A DNA stretch of 64,000 nucleotides from Bernardetia sp963719525 (GCA_963719525.1 CAVRCG010000004.1:3720001-3784000), one strand, 5' to 3'. Shown: positions 19,549 through 29,445, counted from the stretch's first letter. The notes: generated by a model from the sequence alone, not told the origin. Translations and numbers: made by a program.

Positions 19549-19852
19549 GTGATTTTTGAGGTTTTAATATGTTCAAACTTTGTAAGGAGTCTGCTAAAGC
19601 AAACTACTTACAAAGCTTTTTATTTGAAGAAGAATAAGAAACATAAAATCAAACCGACAAATTGTCAGTAAAATGAAAACCCAAGTTACATAAAAAGACA
19701 AAATTTACACACAAGAATACGTTTTCGGCATTGGCATATTCTATGTAAAGACTACCACGAACGTATCGCAAAACTATTCTAAAGTTTAAGAGAATAAGTA
19801 TAAGACGATACAAAACTTTACAAATCATTCACTATTAAATAAAACGACAACT
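19549..19852 (+). other. Intergenic region upstream of groES
   Basis: About 300 bp without a gene. I looked for a CIRCE element (TTAGCACTC-N9-GAGTGCTAA) and found none. Thus HrcA control is not supported here. A short imperfect inverted repeat (ATTCTaaagtttaAGAGAAT) lies at about 19,774-19,795. Nothing else is recognisable. Confidence 0.5.
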
Positions 19853-20131
19853 ATGGCTGATGTAAATATTCGTCCTTTAGCAGACCGTGTATTAGTTGCA
19901 CCAGATGCAGCAGAAGAAAAAACAGCAAGTGGAATTATCATTCCTGATTCGGCAAAAGAAAAACCACAACGTGGAAAAGTAATTGCGATCGGAAATGGTA
20001 AAAAAGACGAACCAATTACTGTAAAAGTAGGTGATAACGTACTTTATGGCAAATATTCAGGTACAGAAATAAACGTAGAAGGAAATGATTACCTTATTAT
20101 GCGTGAATCTGACATTTATGCAGTTGTTTAA
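19853..20131 (+). CDS. groES: Co-chaperonin GroES
   Basis: The 92-residue protein begins MADVNIRPLADRVLVAPDAA. The mobile-loop region EEKTASGIIIPDSAKEKPQRG follows the family pattern, and the roof hairpin and C-terminal strands end in ...DIYAVV. GroES heptamers cap GroEL and close its folding chamber. groL follows after 211 bp, a longer gap than usual, filled with dispersed repeats. The two may still be co-transcribed. Confidence 0.97.
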   Translation: MADVNIRPLADRVLVAPDAAEEKTASGIIIPDSAKEKPQRGKVIAIGNGKKDEPITVKVGDNVLYGKYSGTEINVEGNDYLIMRESDIYAVV

Positions 20132-20132
20132 A

Positions 20133-20210
20133 AACAATTACGAATTACGAATTAAAAATTACGGTTATAAATTTCGTGCAAAGGAAAAACAGTGATTTAA
20201 TTTTCGTTCT
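20133..20210. repeat. Dispersed AATTACG-type composite repeat, copy 2
   Basis: Runs of AATTACG/AATTAAAA start right after the groES stop and are followed about 40 bp later by the second conserved block (AGTGATTTAATTTTCGTTCTT). It matches the copies at 12,435 and 54,348. Confidence 0.5.
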
Positions 20211-20226
20211 TCACTAAAAGTCAGAT

Positions 20227-20288
20227 CTTTTTATGGATTTATTTTTAAAGTAGCAATTTGATTTATCAAATTTCATTTCCATAAAAAG
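20227..20288. repeat. Inverted repeat between groES and groL
   Basis: CTTTTTATGGA (20227-20237) and TCCATAAAAAG (20278-20288) are exact inverted copies around a second palindromic core, AATTTGATTTATCAAATT (20256-20273). It could form a cruciform or mRNA stem between the two chaperonin cistrons. The core word recurs near 5351-5426. Confidence 0.55.
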
Positions 20289-20342
20289 CGTATTTCTGCA
20301 AAAATTTTTAATAGAACAAAAAATATTCAAACTTAAAATAAT

Positions 20343-21989
20343 ATGGCTAAGATAGTAGTATTTGATACAATAGCTCGTGAAAAACTTAAAAAAGGCGTTG
20401 ATGCTTTAGCAAACGCAGTAAAAACTACGCTAGGACCAAAAGGTCGTAATGTAGTAATAGACAAAAAATTTGGAGCTCCTTCAGTTACTAAAGATGGTGT
20501 AACAGTCGCAAAAGAAATTGATTTGAAAGACCCAATTGAAAACATGGGTGCACAACTTGTAAAAGAAGTAGCTTCAAAAACGGCTGATATGGCTGGAGAC
20601 GGAACTACAACTGCAACCGTTTTGGCTCAAGCTATCTTTAATGCAGGTATCAAAAATGTTGCTGCTGGTGCAAATCCAATGGATTTGAAACGTGGTATGG
20701 ACAAAGCTGTAATTAAAGTAGTTGAGAATTTGAAATCTCAATCTCGTCCGATTAAAGCGTCTTCTGAAATTGCTCAAGTAGGTTCAATCTCTGCAAACAA
20801 TGACATGGAAATCGGTAAAATGATTGCTGATGCAATGGACAAAGTAGGAAAAGATGGTGTAATTACGGTAGAAGAAGCTCGTGGAACAGAAACAGAAGTA
20901 AAAACTGTTGAAGGAATGCAGTTTGACCGTGGTTATTTATCTCCATATTTTGTTACAAATACAGAAACAATGGAAGTTGAATTAGAAGATGCTTATATTC
21001 TAATTTATGACAAAAAAATCTCTTCTATGAAAGAGCTTTTACCTATTTTGGAACAAGTGGCTCAAAGTGGAAAACCATTAGTTATTATTTCAGAAGATGT
21101 TGATGGCGAGGCACTTGCAACACTTGTAGTAAACAAAATTCGTGGTGCATTGCGTATTGCTGCTGTCAAAGCTCCTGGATTTGGTGATCGTCGTAAAGCA
21201 ATGTTAGAAGATATTGCAACGCTTACAGGTGGTACACTTATTAGCGAAGAACGTGGTTACAAATTAGAAAGTGCAGAAGTTGCTTACTTAGGACACGCTG
21301 AAAAAATCGTTATCGATAAAGACAACACTACTATCATCAATGGTGCTGGAAAAAGCGATGATATCAAGCGTAGAATCAACGAAATCAAATCTCAAATTGA
21401 GAAAACAACTTCTGATTATGACCGTGAAAAATTGCAAGAACGTTTGGCTAAATTAGCTGGTGGTGTTGCTATTCTTTATATCGGTGCAGCTACAGAAGTA
21501 GAAATGAAGGAGAAAAAAGACAGAGTAGATGACGCTTTACACGCAACTCGTGCAGCCGTACAAGAAGGCGTAGTACCAGGTGGTGGTGTTGCATTTATTC
21601 GTGCTTTTGATGCTTTGAAAGACTTAGTTGTTGGTAAAAATGGTATTGAAAACCAAGACCAAGAAACAGGCGTAAATATTATTCGTCAAGCTCTTGAAGC
21701 TCCTCTTCGTACTATCGTTTCGAATGCTGGTCTTGAGGCTTCTGTAATTGTACAGAAAGTAAGAGAAGGAAAAGCTGATTACGGCTACAATGCTCGTGAG
21801 GATAAGTATGAAAACTTAGTAGCTGCTGGTGTTCTTGATCCAACAAAAGTTTCTCGTTTGGCTCTTGAAAATGCTGCTTCTATCGCTTCTCTTCTTCTTA
21901 CAACTGAATGCGTAATTGCAGATGATCCAGAAGAAAAAGAATCTATGTCTGCTCCATCGGGTATGGGTGGAATGGGTGGAATGATGTAA
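20343..21989 (+). CDS. groL: Chaperonin GroEL
   Basis: The 548-residue protein is the full normal length. Seen are TTLGPKGRNVVIDKKFGAP near the N-terminus, the nucleotide-binding AGDGTTTATVLAQAI, and EGVVPGGGVAFIRA in the equatorial domain. The Gly-Met-rich C-terminal tail is GMGGMGGMM. It forms the double-ring ATP-driven folding chamber with GroES. The reading frame is uninterrupted, unlike many neighbours. A hairpin terminator lies about 170 bp downstream. Confidence 0.98.
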   Translation: MAKIVVFDTIAREKLKKGVDALANAVKTTLGPKGRNVVIDKKFGAPSVTKDGVTVAKEIDLKDPIENMGAQLVKEVASKTADMAGDGTTTATVLAQAIFNAGIKNVAAGANPMDLKRGMDKAVIKVVENLKSQSRPIKASSEIAQVGSISANNDMEIGKMIADAMDKVGKDGVITVEEARGTETEVKTVEGMQFDRGYLSPYFVTNTETMEVELEDAYILIYDKKISSMKELLPILEQVAQSGKPLVIISEDVDGEALATLVVNKIRGALRIAAVKAPGFGDRRKAMLEDIATLTGGTLISEERGYKLESAEVAYLGHAEKIVIDKDNTTIINGAGKSDDIKRRINEIKSQIEKTTSDYDREKLQERLAKLAGGVAILYIGAATEVEMKEKKDRVDDALHATRAAVQEGVVPGGGVAFIRAFDALKDLVVGKNGIENQDQETGVNIIRQALEAPLRTIVSNAGLEASVIVQKVREGKADYGYNAREDKYENLVAAGVLDPTKVSRLALENAASIASLLLTTECVIADDPEEKESMSAPSGMGGMGGMM

Positions 21990-22155
21990 AAAGAATGGTG
22001 AGTTATAAATAGTAAATTGTGAGTGTAATAAAGTTTACAATAAACAAATTATTATTTATTTTCTATTACATAAAAATCATTCTCTTAGTTTTTTTAAAAA
22101 CTTGCAGCGTATTTTTAGCATTCTTTTGAAATGTACGCTACATTATTAGTTTGAA

Positions 22156-22199
22156 AGTCATTTCTTTTGTCTTAATTGATAAAGGAAATGGCTTTTTTG
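22156..22199 (+). terminator. Terminator downstream of groL
   Basis: AGTCATTTCTTTT pairs with AAAGGAAATGGCT (with G-U pairs) across a short loop and is followed by TTTTTTG. It is placed to end groL transcription. Confidence 0.6.
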
Positions 22200-22262
22200 T
22201 TTCTATGAAAGTAGAAAGGCAAAACTATAATTAACTCTCTTTTTTATCGAAATTTTGTGTAT

Positions 22263-22340
22263 AAAAAAAACCCTTACTGAAAATCAGAAAGGGTTTGTAA
22301 TATCGCTACTACTACGTGTGCGAATTGTCTTTAAATGTTT
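22263..22340 (-). terminator. Terminator plus conserved 3' block, copy 1
   Basis: On the minus strand, AACCCTTTCTGA-TTT-TCAGTAAGGGTT is followed by a T-run, a good intrinsic terminator for the gene at 22,375-23,589. The hairpin and about 45 bp beside it (ATCGCTACTACTACGTGTGC and neighbours) recur almost identically at 28,348-28,425, below another exported-protein gene. Confidence 0.75.
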
Positions 22341-22374
22341 TTAATTTGTTTTTGTAGTTTGAGAGAAAAACGAT

Positions 22375-23589
22375 TTATTCCTCGTCCCATTCTCTAAACA
22401 TTTTGAACCATTTTTCCATTTTTGCAGCCTTATAAACAAAACTAATTGTTCCGTCTGCAATTTCTGCTTCATTGTTTCCATCACGGCTAGAATACATTTT
22501 TGCATTCATTTTATAGGTCTGACCTTCTTTAAATTGGTCTTTGTTTTGGTACAAGGTGTACATGAAAGCATAATCAACTATATTTTCACGAGAAGAAATT
22601 AGTTGGTGTCCAAAATTGTAACAAAACTGGTCTATGTTTTTCTTAACACTAATCATTTTGTTCCATTTTGCATTTGAATTGCGAAGAGCTACACGGTCTC
22701 CTTTTTTGCCATTCATCTCATAAACAATGTTTATCTGACAATCATCGCCACAAGAAGAGGCTACTTTTTCTTTGAAATAAGCAGCTAAGAAAAGGTCATC
22801 TCCCATATCTCTAGTTTTCAAGAAATGCTTAGGATCTTCTGTTGGCTTATCTCTTACACCACGCTGAAAATAGCCATAGCTATCTACAAAAACTACATCT
22901 CCTACGTGATTTTTATAGGCTTTATATTCCATTAATTGACCTTTAATTTTCTCGTCTTGCTTTTCTTGTCCTGCACCCATCATTTGGTCAAATTTGGCAG
23001 CAGCCGTTTCAAGGTCATAGACTTCTAATTTGGCTGGGTCTTTTGCAAATACATCAGATATTTCTTCTGTTCCACGTACAAAAGGAGGAGCTAATTCATC
23101 ACTTTGAGCAACTATAAAAACACCCTCTTCTACTTCAATGAGCCAAATAGCTTCGTTTCCAGTAGTGTAATCAAATACACGTTTTCCTAATTTCTTAGTG
23201 TCTTTTTCGTGTAATTGGAAGGATAGGTATTGTCCCTCTTTATTAATATAAACTTTAAGTTTGTTTACAAACTTATCGCCATCTCTACCTACAAAATCAA
23301 ATTTGAGTGTTTTTTGTATTCTTGTTCCTCCCATTTGATTTTGATAAGGGACGCCATCTAATGCTGCATACGTTCCAGAAGTTCCAGAATCATCTTTAAA
23401 ATCTTCTGCGTAAGGGTCGCCTTCTTTCATAGGCTTATTTTCTTGCTTTTCAGCAGCATTAGCAATTTTCTTTTCTAGTTTTGCTTTGAGTTTTTTGCCA
23501 AACTGTGCGTTGGCATCGTTGGCTACGCCTGTAACACAAAAGAGTGCAGTCGCTAGGGTAGCAGTTTTTACTAAATTAAGTAAATTCAT
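22375..23589 (-). CDS. Exported hypothetical protein, 404 residues
   Basis: I do not recognise a family. A Sec signal peptide is clear (LVKTATLATALFCVTGVANDANAQ, cleavage after NAQ). A Lys/Ala-rich helix follows (KKLKAKLEKKIANAAEKQ), then a long mixed domain rich in charged residues with a CGDDCQINI Cys pair near residue 280 and a lone Cys in QFCYNFGHQ. It is probably periplasmic or surface-exposed. It lies 142 bp downstream of another exported-protein gene on the same strand, so they may share the LytTR-type operator at 25,215. The conserved terminator block follows. Confidence 0.6.
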   Translation of the reverse strand: MNLLNLVKTATLATALFCVTGVANDANAQFGKKLKAKLEKKIANAAEKQENKPMKEGDPYAEDFKDDSGTSGTYAALDGVPYQNQMGGTRIQKTLKFDFVGRDGDKFVNKLKVYINKEGQYLSFQLHEKDTKKLGKRVFDYTTGNEAIWLIEVEEGVFIVAQSDELAPPFVRGTEEISDVFAKDPAKLEVYDLETAAAKFDQMMGAGQEKQDEKIKGQLMEYKAYKNHVGDVVFVDSYGYFQRGVRDKPTEDPKHFLKTRDMGDDLFLAAYFKEKVASSCGDDCQINIVYEMNGKKGDRVALRNSNAKWNKMISVKKNIDQFCYNFGHQLISSRENIVDYAFMYTLYQNKDQFKEGQTYKMNAKMYSSRDGNNEAEIADGTISFVYKAAKMEKWFKMFREWDEE

Positions 23590-23731
23590 AATAGTAGTAT
23601 TAAAATTAAATGATTAAAATATGTAGTAGATTGTTAAAAGAGAATTGAGTTTTTTTATGGCTTTTTTTATTTATCAGATTAGTTTTTATGTATAAGGATT
23701 GATGTAATTAATTGAATTTCTAATTACTATT

Positions 23732-25037
23732 TTACCAATCAAAACTTACCGAACCTGTGCTTTTTCTTGTAGAACCCGAAGAACCACTTTTTCCGTCGTA
23801 GAGTCTGTAATCTTGATGTTTTCCTCCGTTTCCACCGTCGTTATTGACAGTGTAAGTGAAAGTAGATACACTTGGGTCTTGAATGATAGTAATGTTTCCA
23901 CCATCGCCACCGTCTCCACCACGAGTATCGTCCATTCCGAAACTTCCGTTTCCTCCGTGAGAATAGATATTTAATGTAGCTGTTTTCGCCATTTTTAGTC
24001 GGTGAAGGGTTTTTCCAGAGCCATCACGAACCTCTACTTTATTGATAGTCTTTCCGTCTTTGGTTGTATAGGCTTTCACAAGTATCTTTCAAATTTTTTC
24101 CATTTTCGCCTCTATAACCAGGAGAAATTTGATTGCGAACCACACCACCTGTTTTTCCACTATATCCCAAATCTATCGGAGCAGTAAAAGGAATTGCCAT
24201 GTCTGCTGTTGCTTTCAGAGAAGGAATATGTACAGATTGTACTGTAACAATAACTTTATCGTTGGCTATTTTGCTTGCATCTTTCGAAACGGTAACTTGT
24301 TCTTCTCCAAAATCAGCTCCTTTTACAGTTATTTTGAAGTCGTCCCAAGCTGTTTTTCCTCCCAAATTTTCTGTTTTGAGATAAGTTCCGTCTGCTAGTT
24401 TGGCTTCTATTCCGTAAGGTATTTTGGTAAAATGACCTAAAGGACTTGGTGTTTCTAGCCATTTTATGGCAATGCTTTTTACATTTTTCCCTTTCAAAGA
24501 ATTGGCTAATTTTTCGGCTGCTGCTGCTTTTTCTTTATTGGCTGCTAACTCTTTTCTGTCGCCAGATTGTGCTGCAACTGTTTTTGTGATATAGCTTTCT
24601 ATTTTATCGGTGTGTTTTTCGTGGTCTTTTTCTACACTTCCTTTTTCTGTTAGAATATACTTTATGGTTGCTTTGCTTCTGCTCCAAGTGATATAGTAGA
24701 AATTTCCATCTACGAATACAACTCTATATTTTTTGTCTTTAAAATAGGCTGGGTAAGAAGCCAAATCGGGTTCGTAAGGCTCTTCTATAACTCCTGCTCT
24801 ATTAATAATTAGTTTTGAAATTGCATCTCCATTTTTTTCTAATTTAATAGGCCAAGGCTTTTTTACTTTCTCAAATTTTGAGTCTGTAGCCTTAAATACA
24901 TTTAGTGAAGTAGCTGAAAAATCTTTTAATAATTCGTTTTGGCTTTGTTGAGCGAGTAGTTTGCTAGAGATAAAGAATAAAGTTATTCCAATAATGAAGA
25001 TAATCTTTACAATACTAAGTTTAGAAGGATTCATCAT
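23732..25037 (-). CDS. Exported protein with Gly-rich C-terminus, one frameshift
   Basis: The protein has about 430 residues once the frame break near 24,080 is bridged: KNLKDT is followed in the other frame by VKAYTTKDGKTINKVEV, with one extra T in ATACTTGTGAAAG. The N-terminus has a signal-like helix (VKIIFIIGITLFFISSKLLAQ). The central part has a YRVVFVDGNFYYI strand motif followed by a long Lys/Ala helix. The C-terminus is Gly-rich (SHGGNGSFGMDDTRGGDGGDGG) and ends VSFDW. A perfect pair of LytTR-type repeats sits 178 bp upstream. Function unknown; it is presumably secreted under control of the adjacent two-component systems. Confidence 0.6.
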
Positions 25038-25174
25038 AATAAAGTTAAAGTAAGAGTTCGTAGTAGTTTATTTTGTTTTTCCGTTTGATTATGTTTCAAA
25101 AGTAAGGGTTTGCTTTGTTGACTACACGTAGTTGTTAGATAGTCGTTTAGTTGTTTTGGCTAACTATCTTGATA

Positions 25175-25244
25175 CAAACTTAATGGACTTCTACTACTCT
25201 ATTTTAAGGTTTGGATAAACGTATGAGAAACATGTATAAACGTA
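25175..25244 (-). promoter_or_regulatory. LytTR-type operator and -7 box, site 1
   Basis: Two identical 9-mers TACGTTTAT (minus strand; plus 25215-25223 and 25236-25244) are spaced 21 bp start to start. Both fit the LytTR consensus [TA][AC][CA]GTTN[AG][TG]. A TAAGTTTG box (25175-25182) lies 32 bp downstream with no -33 TTTG at normal spacing, as expected for an activated promoter. A second TAnnTTTG box (TACTTTTG, 25097-25104) is an alternative. Confidence 0.65.
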
Positions 25245-25361
25245 GCTTCTTTCTGTAAGAAGTAAAATAAGTGAAGGAGGTACGTTGTTGAGGAGGAGGA
25301 GATTTTCGGTTGATTTTTCTACAAAAATGATATTTGTGTAGAGAAAACAGGATACTCGTGT

Positions 25362-25385
25362 AGGGACAATGCATGCATTGTCCCT
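25362..25385. repeat. Perfect 24-bp palindrome, copy 1
   Basis: AGGGACAATGCA followed directly by its exact complement, then CTAGAATGAA after one base. The same unit recurs 72 bp away at 25,434-25,457. Confidence 0.7.
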
Positions 25386-25433
25386 GCTAGAATGAAGATA
25401 TTTGTTCTTCTGAATGAAAACCTTCTACCACTA

Positions 25434-25457
25434 AGGGACAATGCATGCATTGTCCCT
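25434..25457. repeat. Perfect 24-bp palindrome, copy 2
   Basis: Identical to 25,362-25,385, including the trailing CTAGAATGAA. It lies 62 bp beyond the 3' end of the LytTR regulator gene. Together the two copies could be a mobile palindromic repeat or paired binding sites. Confidence 0.7.
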
Positions 25458-25518
25458 ACTAGAATGAAAATAGAAGAAAATTTTGTCCTACAAATGATTT
25501 GCTAAAGTCCTGATTACA

Positions 25519-26316
25519 CTACTTTTTTCTTAATTTTTCTAATAACAAATCTTTTCTACGGACAGCAACAGGCAAAGTACTGCCGTCTTTCATGTTGATT
25601 ATACCTCCATCTCTTTTATCTAAAAAATCAAAAAAGTCAAGATTAATGAGATGAGAGCGATGAACTCTATAAAAAATGCTAGTTGGAAGTATTTGTTCAA
25701 ACGTTTTTATAGGTTGAGAAATAGTGATACTTCTAGTTTTGGTAAGATAAAAAGTGGTATAGTTTCCACTAGATTCACAATGAATTATTTCATCTACCGA
25801 AACTAAATATATTTTTTCGGCATCTGAAAGAACAATTTTTTGATTATTTTGTAGGTCTGAATTATTTTGTTCTACCTCGTTTAGATTCTGTTTGAGAACT
25901 TCTAATTTTTTGTTAGTGAAATTTTGAAGGATTTGTTTGTTTTCTATTTCTTTTACAGCTTTCAAAAGTGCTTCCCTCAATGTTTCTGGATCAATAGGTT
26001 TTAATAGATAATCTAAGGCACTATATTTTATGGCACGTAGCGCATAGTGGTCGTGTGCTGTAATGAAGATAACATTACCTTCAAAAACTCCATTCTTACT
26101 TTTTTCACTTAACCTTTGCAGAATATCAAAACCTTTTCCATCTGGAAGCTCTACATCTAAGATTAATAATTCAGGTTGTTGTGCATTTAAAGACAATAGA
26201 GTTTCTTCTACATTTGTAGCTGTTCCTATAACTTTGTATTCGTTTGATAATGTAGGAATTATTTGCATCAAAAACTTACGAATACTTGGGTTATCATCTA
26301 CTATAAAAATATTCAT
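25519..26316 (-). CDS. LytTR-family response regulator 1
   Basis: The 265-residue protein has an N-terminal receiver domain and a C-terminal LytTR DNA-binding domain. Receiver residues seen are D7/D8, phospho-acceptor D54 (LLILDVELPDG), T86 (FITAHDH) and K106 (YLLKPID). The LytTR domain includes the typical FYRVHRSHLINLDFFDFLDKRDGG segment. It lies 22 bp downstream of its TPR-histidine kinase on the same strand, forming a two-component operon. The three direct-repeat operators nearby are plausible targets of this protein or its paralogue at 34,506. Confidence 0.9.
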   Translation of the reverse strand: MNIFIVDDNPSIRKFLMQIIPTLSNEYKVIGTATNVEETLLSLNAQQPELLILDVELPDGKGFDILQRLSEKSKNGVFEGNVIFITAHDHYALRAIKYSALDYLLKPIDPETLREALLKAVKEIENKQILQNFTNKKLEVLKQNLNEVEQNNSDLQNNQKIVLSDAEKIYLVSVDEIIHCESSGNYTTFYLTKTRSITISQPIKTFEQILPTSIFYRVHRSHLINLDFFDFLDKRDGGIINMKDGSTLPVAVRRKDLLLEKLRKK

Positions 26317-26338
26317 TTTTTTTAATTAGGTGGGGACT

Positions 26339-28312
26339 TTAAATTTTAATTGTGAAAACAACTTCTGTCCCTAAAGAGTTTTGAATATCATCTTTATGGT
26401 CTATTATTTCATAATCAAAGGCATCTTTCATTAGCTTTTTTCGGTCTTTAGTAATTTCTAAAGCTCTTGAAATATGTTGTTTTTTGCGCTCTTGGTTTCG
26501 TCCTGCTCCATTATCTTTGATAGAAATTTGTAATGTGTTTTGATTTATCTCAATAAAATATATTTCTAGTTTTTTTGCTTCTTTATTTGATTTTCTAAGT
26601 CCGTGTTCAATGGCATTTTCAACAAAAGGTTGAAGAAGCATAGCAGGAATAAAAATATCTTCTATTTCCATATCTTCTGGATTTAACTCAATAGTATAAT
26701 CAAAATTCAGACTTATTTTTTCCAAATCAAGATAGGTTTGAATGAATTTTATTTCCTCTTCTAAAGAAATTTTCTCTTTGTTAGAACCTTCTAAAACCTG
26801 CCTCATCAGATAAGAAAAACCAATAATATATTTTCCTGCTGACTCGGTTTTCTTTTCATAAACAAGCATTTGAATAGCCGACAAAACATTAAAGAAAAAA
26901 TGAGGATTTATTTGCGCTCTTCTCCAACGCAGTTTTGCTTGTTCTTTTTCGAAGGTATCAATTATGTTTTTCTGTCTAAAAAATATCCAAATAGAGATAA
27001 GAATAACAAAACCTAAAATAACAGATCCAAGAGTAAGGTAATAAGAGTTTTTGAGTTCTAAGTCTTTTATTGTGGCTTCTTGGTTGAGTTTTTCTATTTG
27101 TTGTTCTTTTTTCTCAGTTTCGTATTTGGTTTGGAGTTCGTAGGTTTTATCTAGTGCTTCTTTAGTATCAATTTTTTTAGACAAGTTAATTGCTTTTTCT
27201 AAATAAAATTTTGCACTATCGGGTTGGTTGAGGTAAGAATATGTAGTGCTTAACAGATAGTAATTATTTTTATGGTATGTTGTGTGATGTTCTTCTTCTA
27301 TTTCAGTATTCAGATAGGCAATTGATTTATGAATGTTTTGTTTTGCTTCCTGATATAATTCGTTTAATATCAATATTTTAGAATAATTGTACAAAACTTC
27401 AGATTTGTATCTAGAATCATTTACTTGGTCTGACATACCTACAACCCTTTCTATGCTTTGAAGAGCTTTCTTTGCTTCTTTATTTTCATAGTAATAGCTA
27501 GATAGTTGAGTCAATGTACGGTTCAATCCCATACCAAAATTAATTTTTTCAGATAACTCAACTGCTTCTTTTGAGTAGTAAATAGCTGAATCAATTTCGT
27601 TATCATTAAAAAAATCTTCACTTAGATTGTAGCATACCTTTACTTGTTGTAGAGTATCTTTGGTCTTCTTTACTAGATAATATGCTTTTCTATTATAGAG
27701 TTTTGCTGTTTTGATGTCATTAGCAGTAGAATAAACATTGGCAAGACTGCTATAGGACTTTAAAAGTTCTGCTTCAGCGTTCAATTCTTCTGCTATCTTT
27801 GTAGATTGGATATAGAAAAAAGTAGCACTATCATAAGAACCTTTATAAAGGTAACTAGTAGCTAAATATCAATATACCTGAAGTATATTGAAAGAGTCTT
27901 TTGCTGGTTCAAGATAAGATAAAGCCTTATTTGACCAAAAAACTGTGCTATCATGCTTCTTGACAATATCAAGATACTTTAATGTTTGTATCATTGCAGC
28001 CTTGCCTTTCATCTTGCTACCATCTGTTTTTTCTGACAGGTTCAAAATTTGATCTGCTGTTTTGCTTGCTTCTTTTGGAAAAGCATAATATTGAGCATCA
28101 AATACCTTCTCTAAAATTTCTATTTTTTCTATTCCTTTTTTCTTGTTGGATAAATTTATCAAAGAATCAATTAGCATTTGTTTAGCGTTACTTGAAGAAG
28201 ATTGCGCCTTCAAATCAAGTATAAAAACAAAAGAAATACATTGAATAAATAGAAATAGAGGTATACGAAAAAGCATAGAAGTAATAGTATATTTAGGGAG
28301 TTTTGAGGACAA
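26339..28312 (-). pseudogene. TPR-containing LytS-type sensor histidine kinase 1, internal TGA
   Basis: One reading frame of 657 codons is interrupted by a single TGA at 27,869-27,871 (QVY-stop-YLATSYLYKGSYDSA). The paralogue at 31,188 has Gln there (QVYQYLAISYYYKDYFDSA). Architecture is signal/TM, six or so TPR repeats and a TM helix (YYLTLGSVILGFVILISIWIFF). A His-kinase dimerisation domain follows with NPHFFFNVLSAIQ as phospho-acceptor, then HATPase boxes LLQPFVENAIEHGL and DNGAGR. It should phosphorylate the adjacent regulator in response to an unknown signal. The TGA may be a real nonsense mutation or a base error. Confidence 0.8.
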
Positions 28313-28347
28313 ATATATACTTTTCTTTTCAAAATTCTATACCCATC

Positions 28348-28425
28348 ACAAAAAACCCTTACTGAAAATCAGAAAGGGTTTAGTATATCGCTACTACTAC
28401 GTGTGCGAATTATCTTTAACTATTT
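28348..28425 (-). terminator. Terminator plus conserved 3' block, copy 2
   Basis: Near-identical to 22,263-22,340: the same AACCCTT/AAGGGTT hairpin and the flanking ATCGCTACTACTACGTGTGC block. It ends the exported-protein gene at 28,430-29,445 on the minus strand. Confidence 0.75.
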
Positions 28426-28429
28426 TTGA

Positions 28430-29445
28430 TTATTGTACTTCTATCGTTTTTCCACAGCCTTGTCCTTTTCCTACAATTAGACTTCCTCCACTTCTACAAC
28501 CAGAACCCTTATCAACACCGTAAGAAACGTCGTTATCACATTGAAAAGTAGTAGAACTTCCTGCACTTAATGATTTTGTGCCTGATGAAGTAGAAAGACA
28601 AATACTATTTTTACCTACATTTTTTATTGTAACTACTTTTGTGCTTTCATCAACAGCAAAGTCTTTTTTCACTCTAGCAGCTACAGCTTGTCCTTCTTCA
28701 GAATTCCAATATTCATTGTTTGCTCCTTTGATTGCTTTCATAATCTCATTGTAAAGAGTATTTAGTTTTTTCTTCCCTGCTTTATGTTTAGCGATATGTT
28801 TTTGTTGTTCTGAATGTGCAGCGTCCAAATACTCTTGTAAGACTTTATCAGGGTCTAATGCAGCCATTTTTTTAGGAGTTTTTAATAGAGTCTTTACCAT
28901 TTTGAATCCTTTAGGAGCTTCTCCGTATTCTGCCACAGCTTTGAGGTTATAATCGTCTTTATTTTTCCAACCTTTGATAATATAAATACGACCCTCTAAA
29001 AATACAACTCTTTTGTCTGCTACTCTTTTACCAGAAAGGTAGCTATCTGAATAAAAACTTGGCCAAATCCAATCTCTTTCTGCATCTTTGGATTGCCTTC
29101 GTACCCTGTATTTACATAAGTAGCAGGAAAACCCAAATTACCAGCTAAATACATACCAGTATATTTTGATTTACTTTCTGTCCAATTCTCTTCAATCATC
29201 ACTTCATAATGTTCATTTGGAAAATTCTTATCAGATGCTAACTCTATTACAGCTATATGATAGTCAGAAAATCCACCCATATAGCTACCATCATCTTTCT
29301 TATGGGTTAAATAAACGGTGTATTCTCCTTTCTGTATGTTTTTGAGTTCTTCGTTTTGACTTTTTACTTCTTTGATGTCTTTAGTTGTAAAAGAAAAAAG
29401 AAGTAAAGTAATAATTGTACAAACTGATGCAAATAAATATTTCAT
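28430..29445 (-). CDS. Exported protein with small Cys-containing C-terminal domain, one frameshift
   Basis: The protein has about 338 residues when the frame break near 29,085-29,090 is bridged: GYEGNPK is followed in the other frame by DAERDWIWPSFYSDSYL. The N-terminal signal is LFASVCTIITLLLFSFTT. The middle has RVVFLEGRIYIIKGW, like YRVVFVDGNFYYI in the gene at 23,732, then a long helical stretch. The C-terminal 60 residues (TIKNVGKNSICLSTSSGTKSL onward) contain AGSSTTFQC and three later Cys. They align by eye with the protein at 30,586-30,909 (NGSSTSVSC). A LytTR-type repeat pair lies 168 bp upstream. Function unknown. Confidence 0.6.

Noticed and set aside
19549..19852. Possible CIRCE operator in front of groES
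   Set aside because: No TTAGCACTC-N9-GAGTGCTAA or close variant is present; only a weak unrelated inverted repeat.
5940..27871. TGA recoded as an amino acid because of lone in-frame TGAs at 5,945 and 27,869
   Set aside because: Several intact genes in the same segment, including corA, the adenine methylase and the phosphatase gene, end normally at TGA; the two expected residues also differ (Leu-like and Gln).
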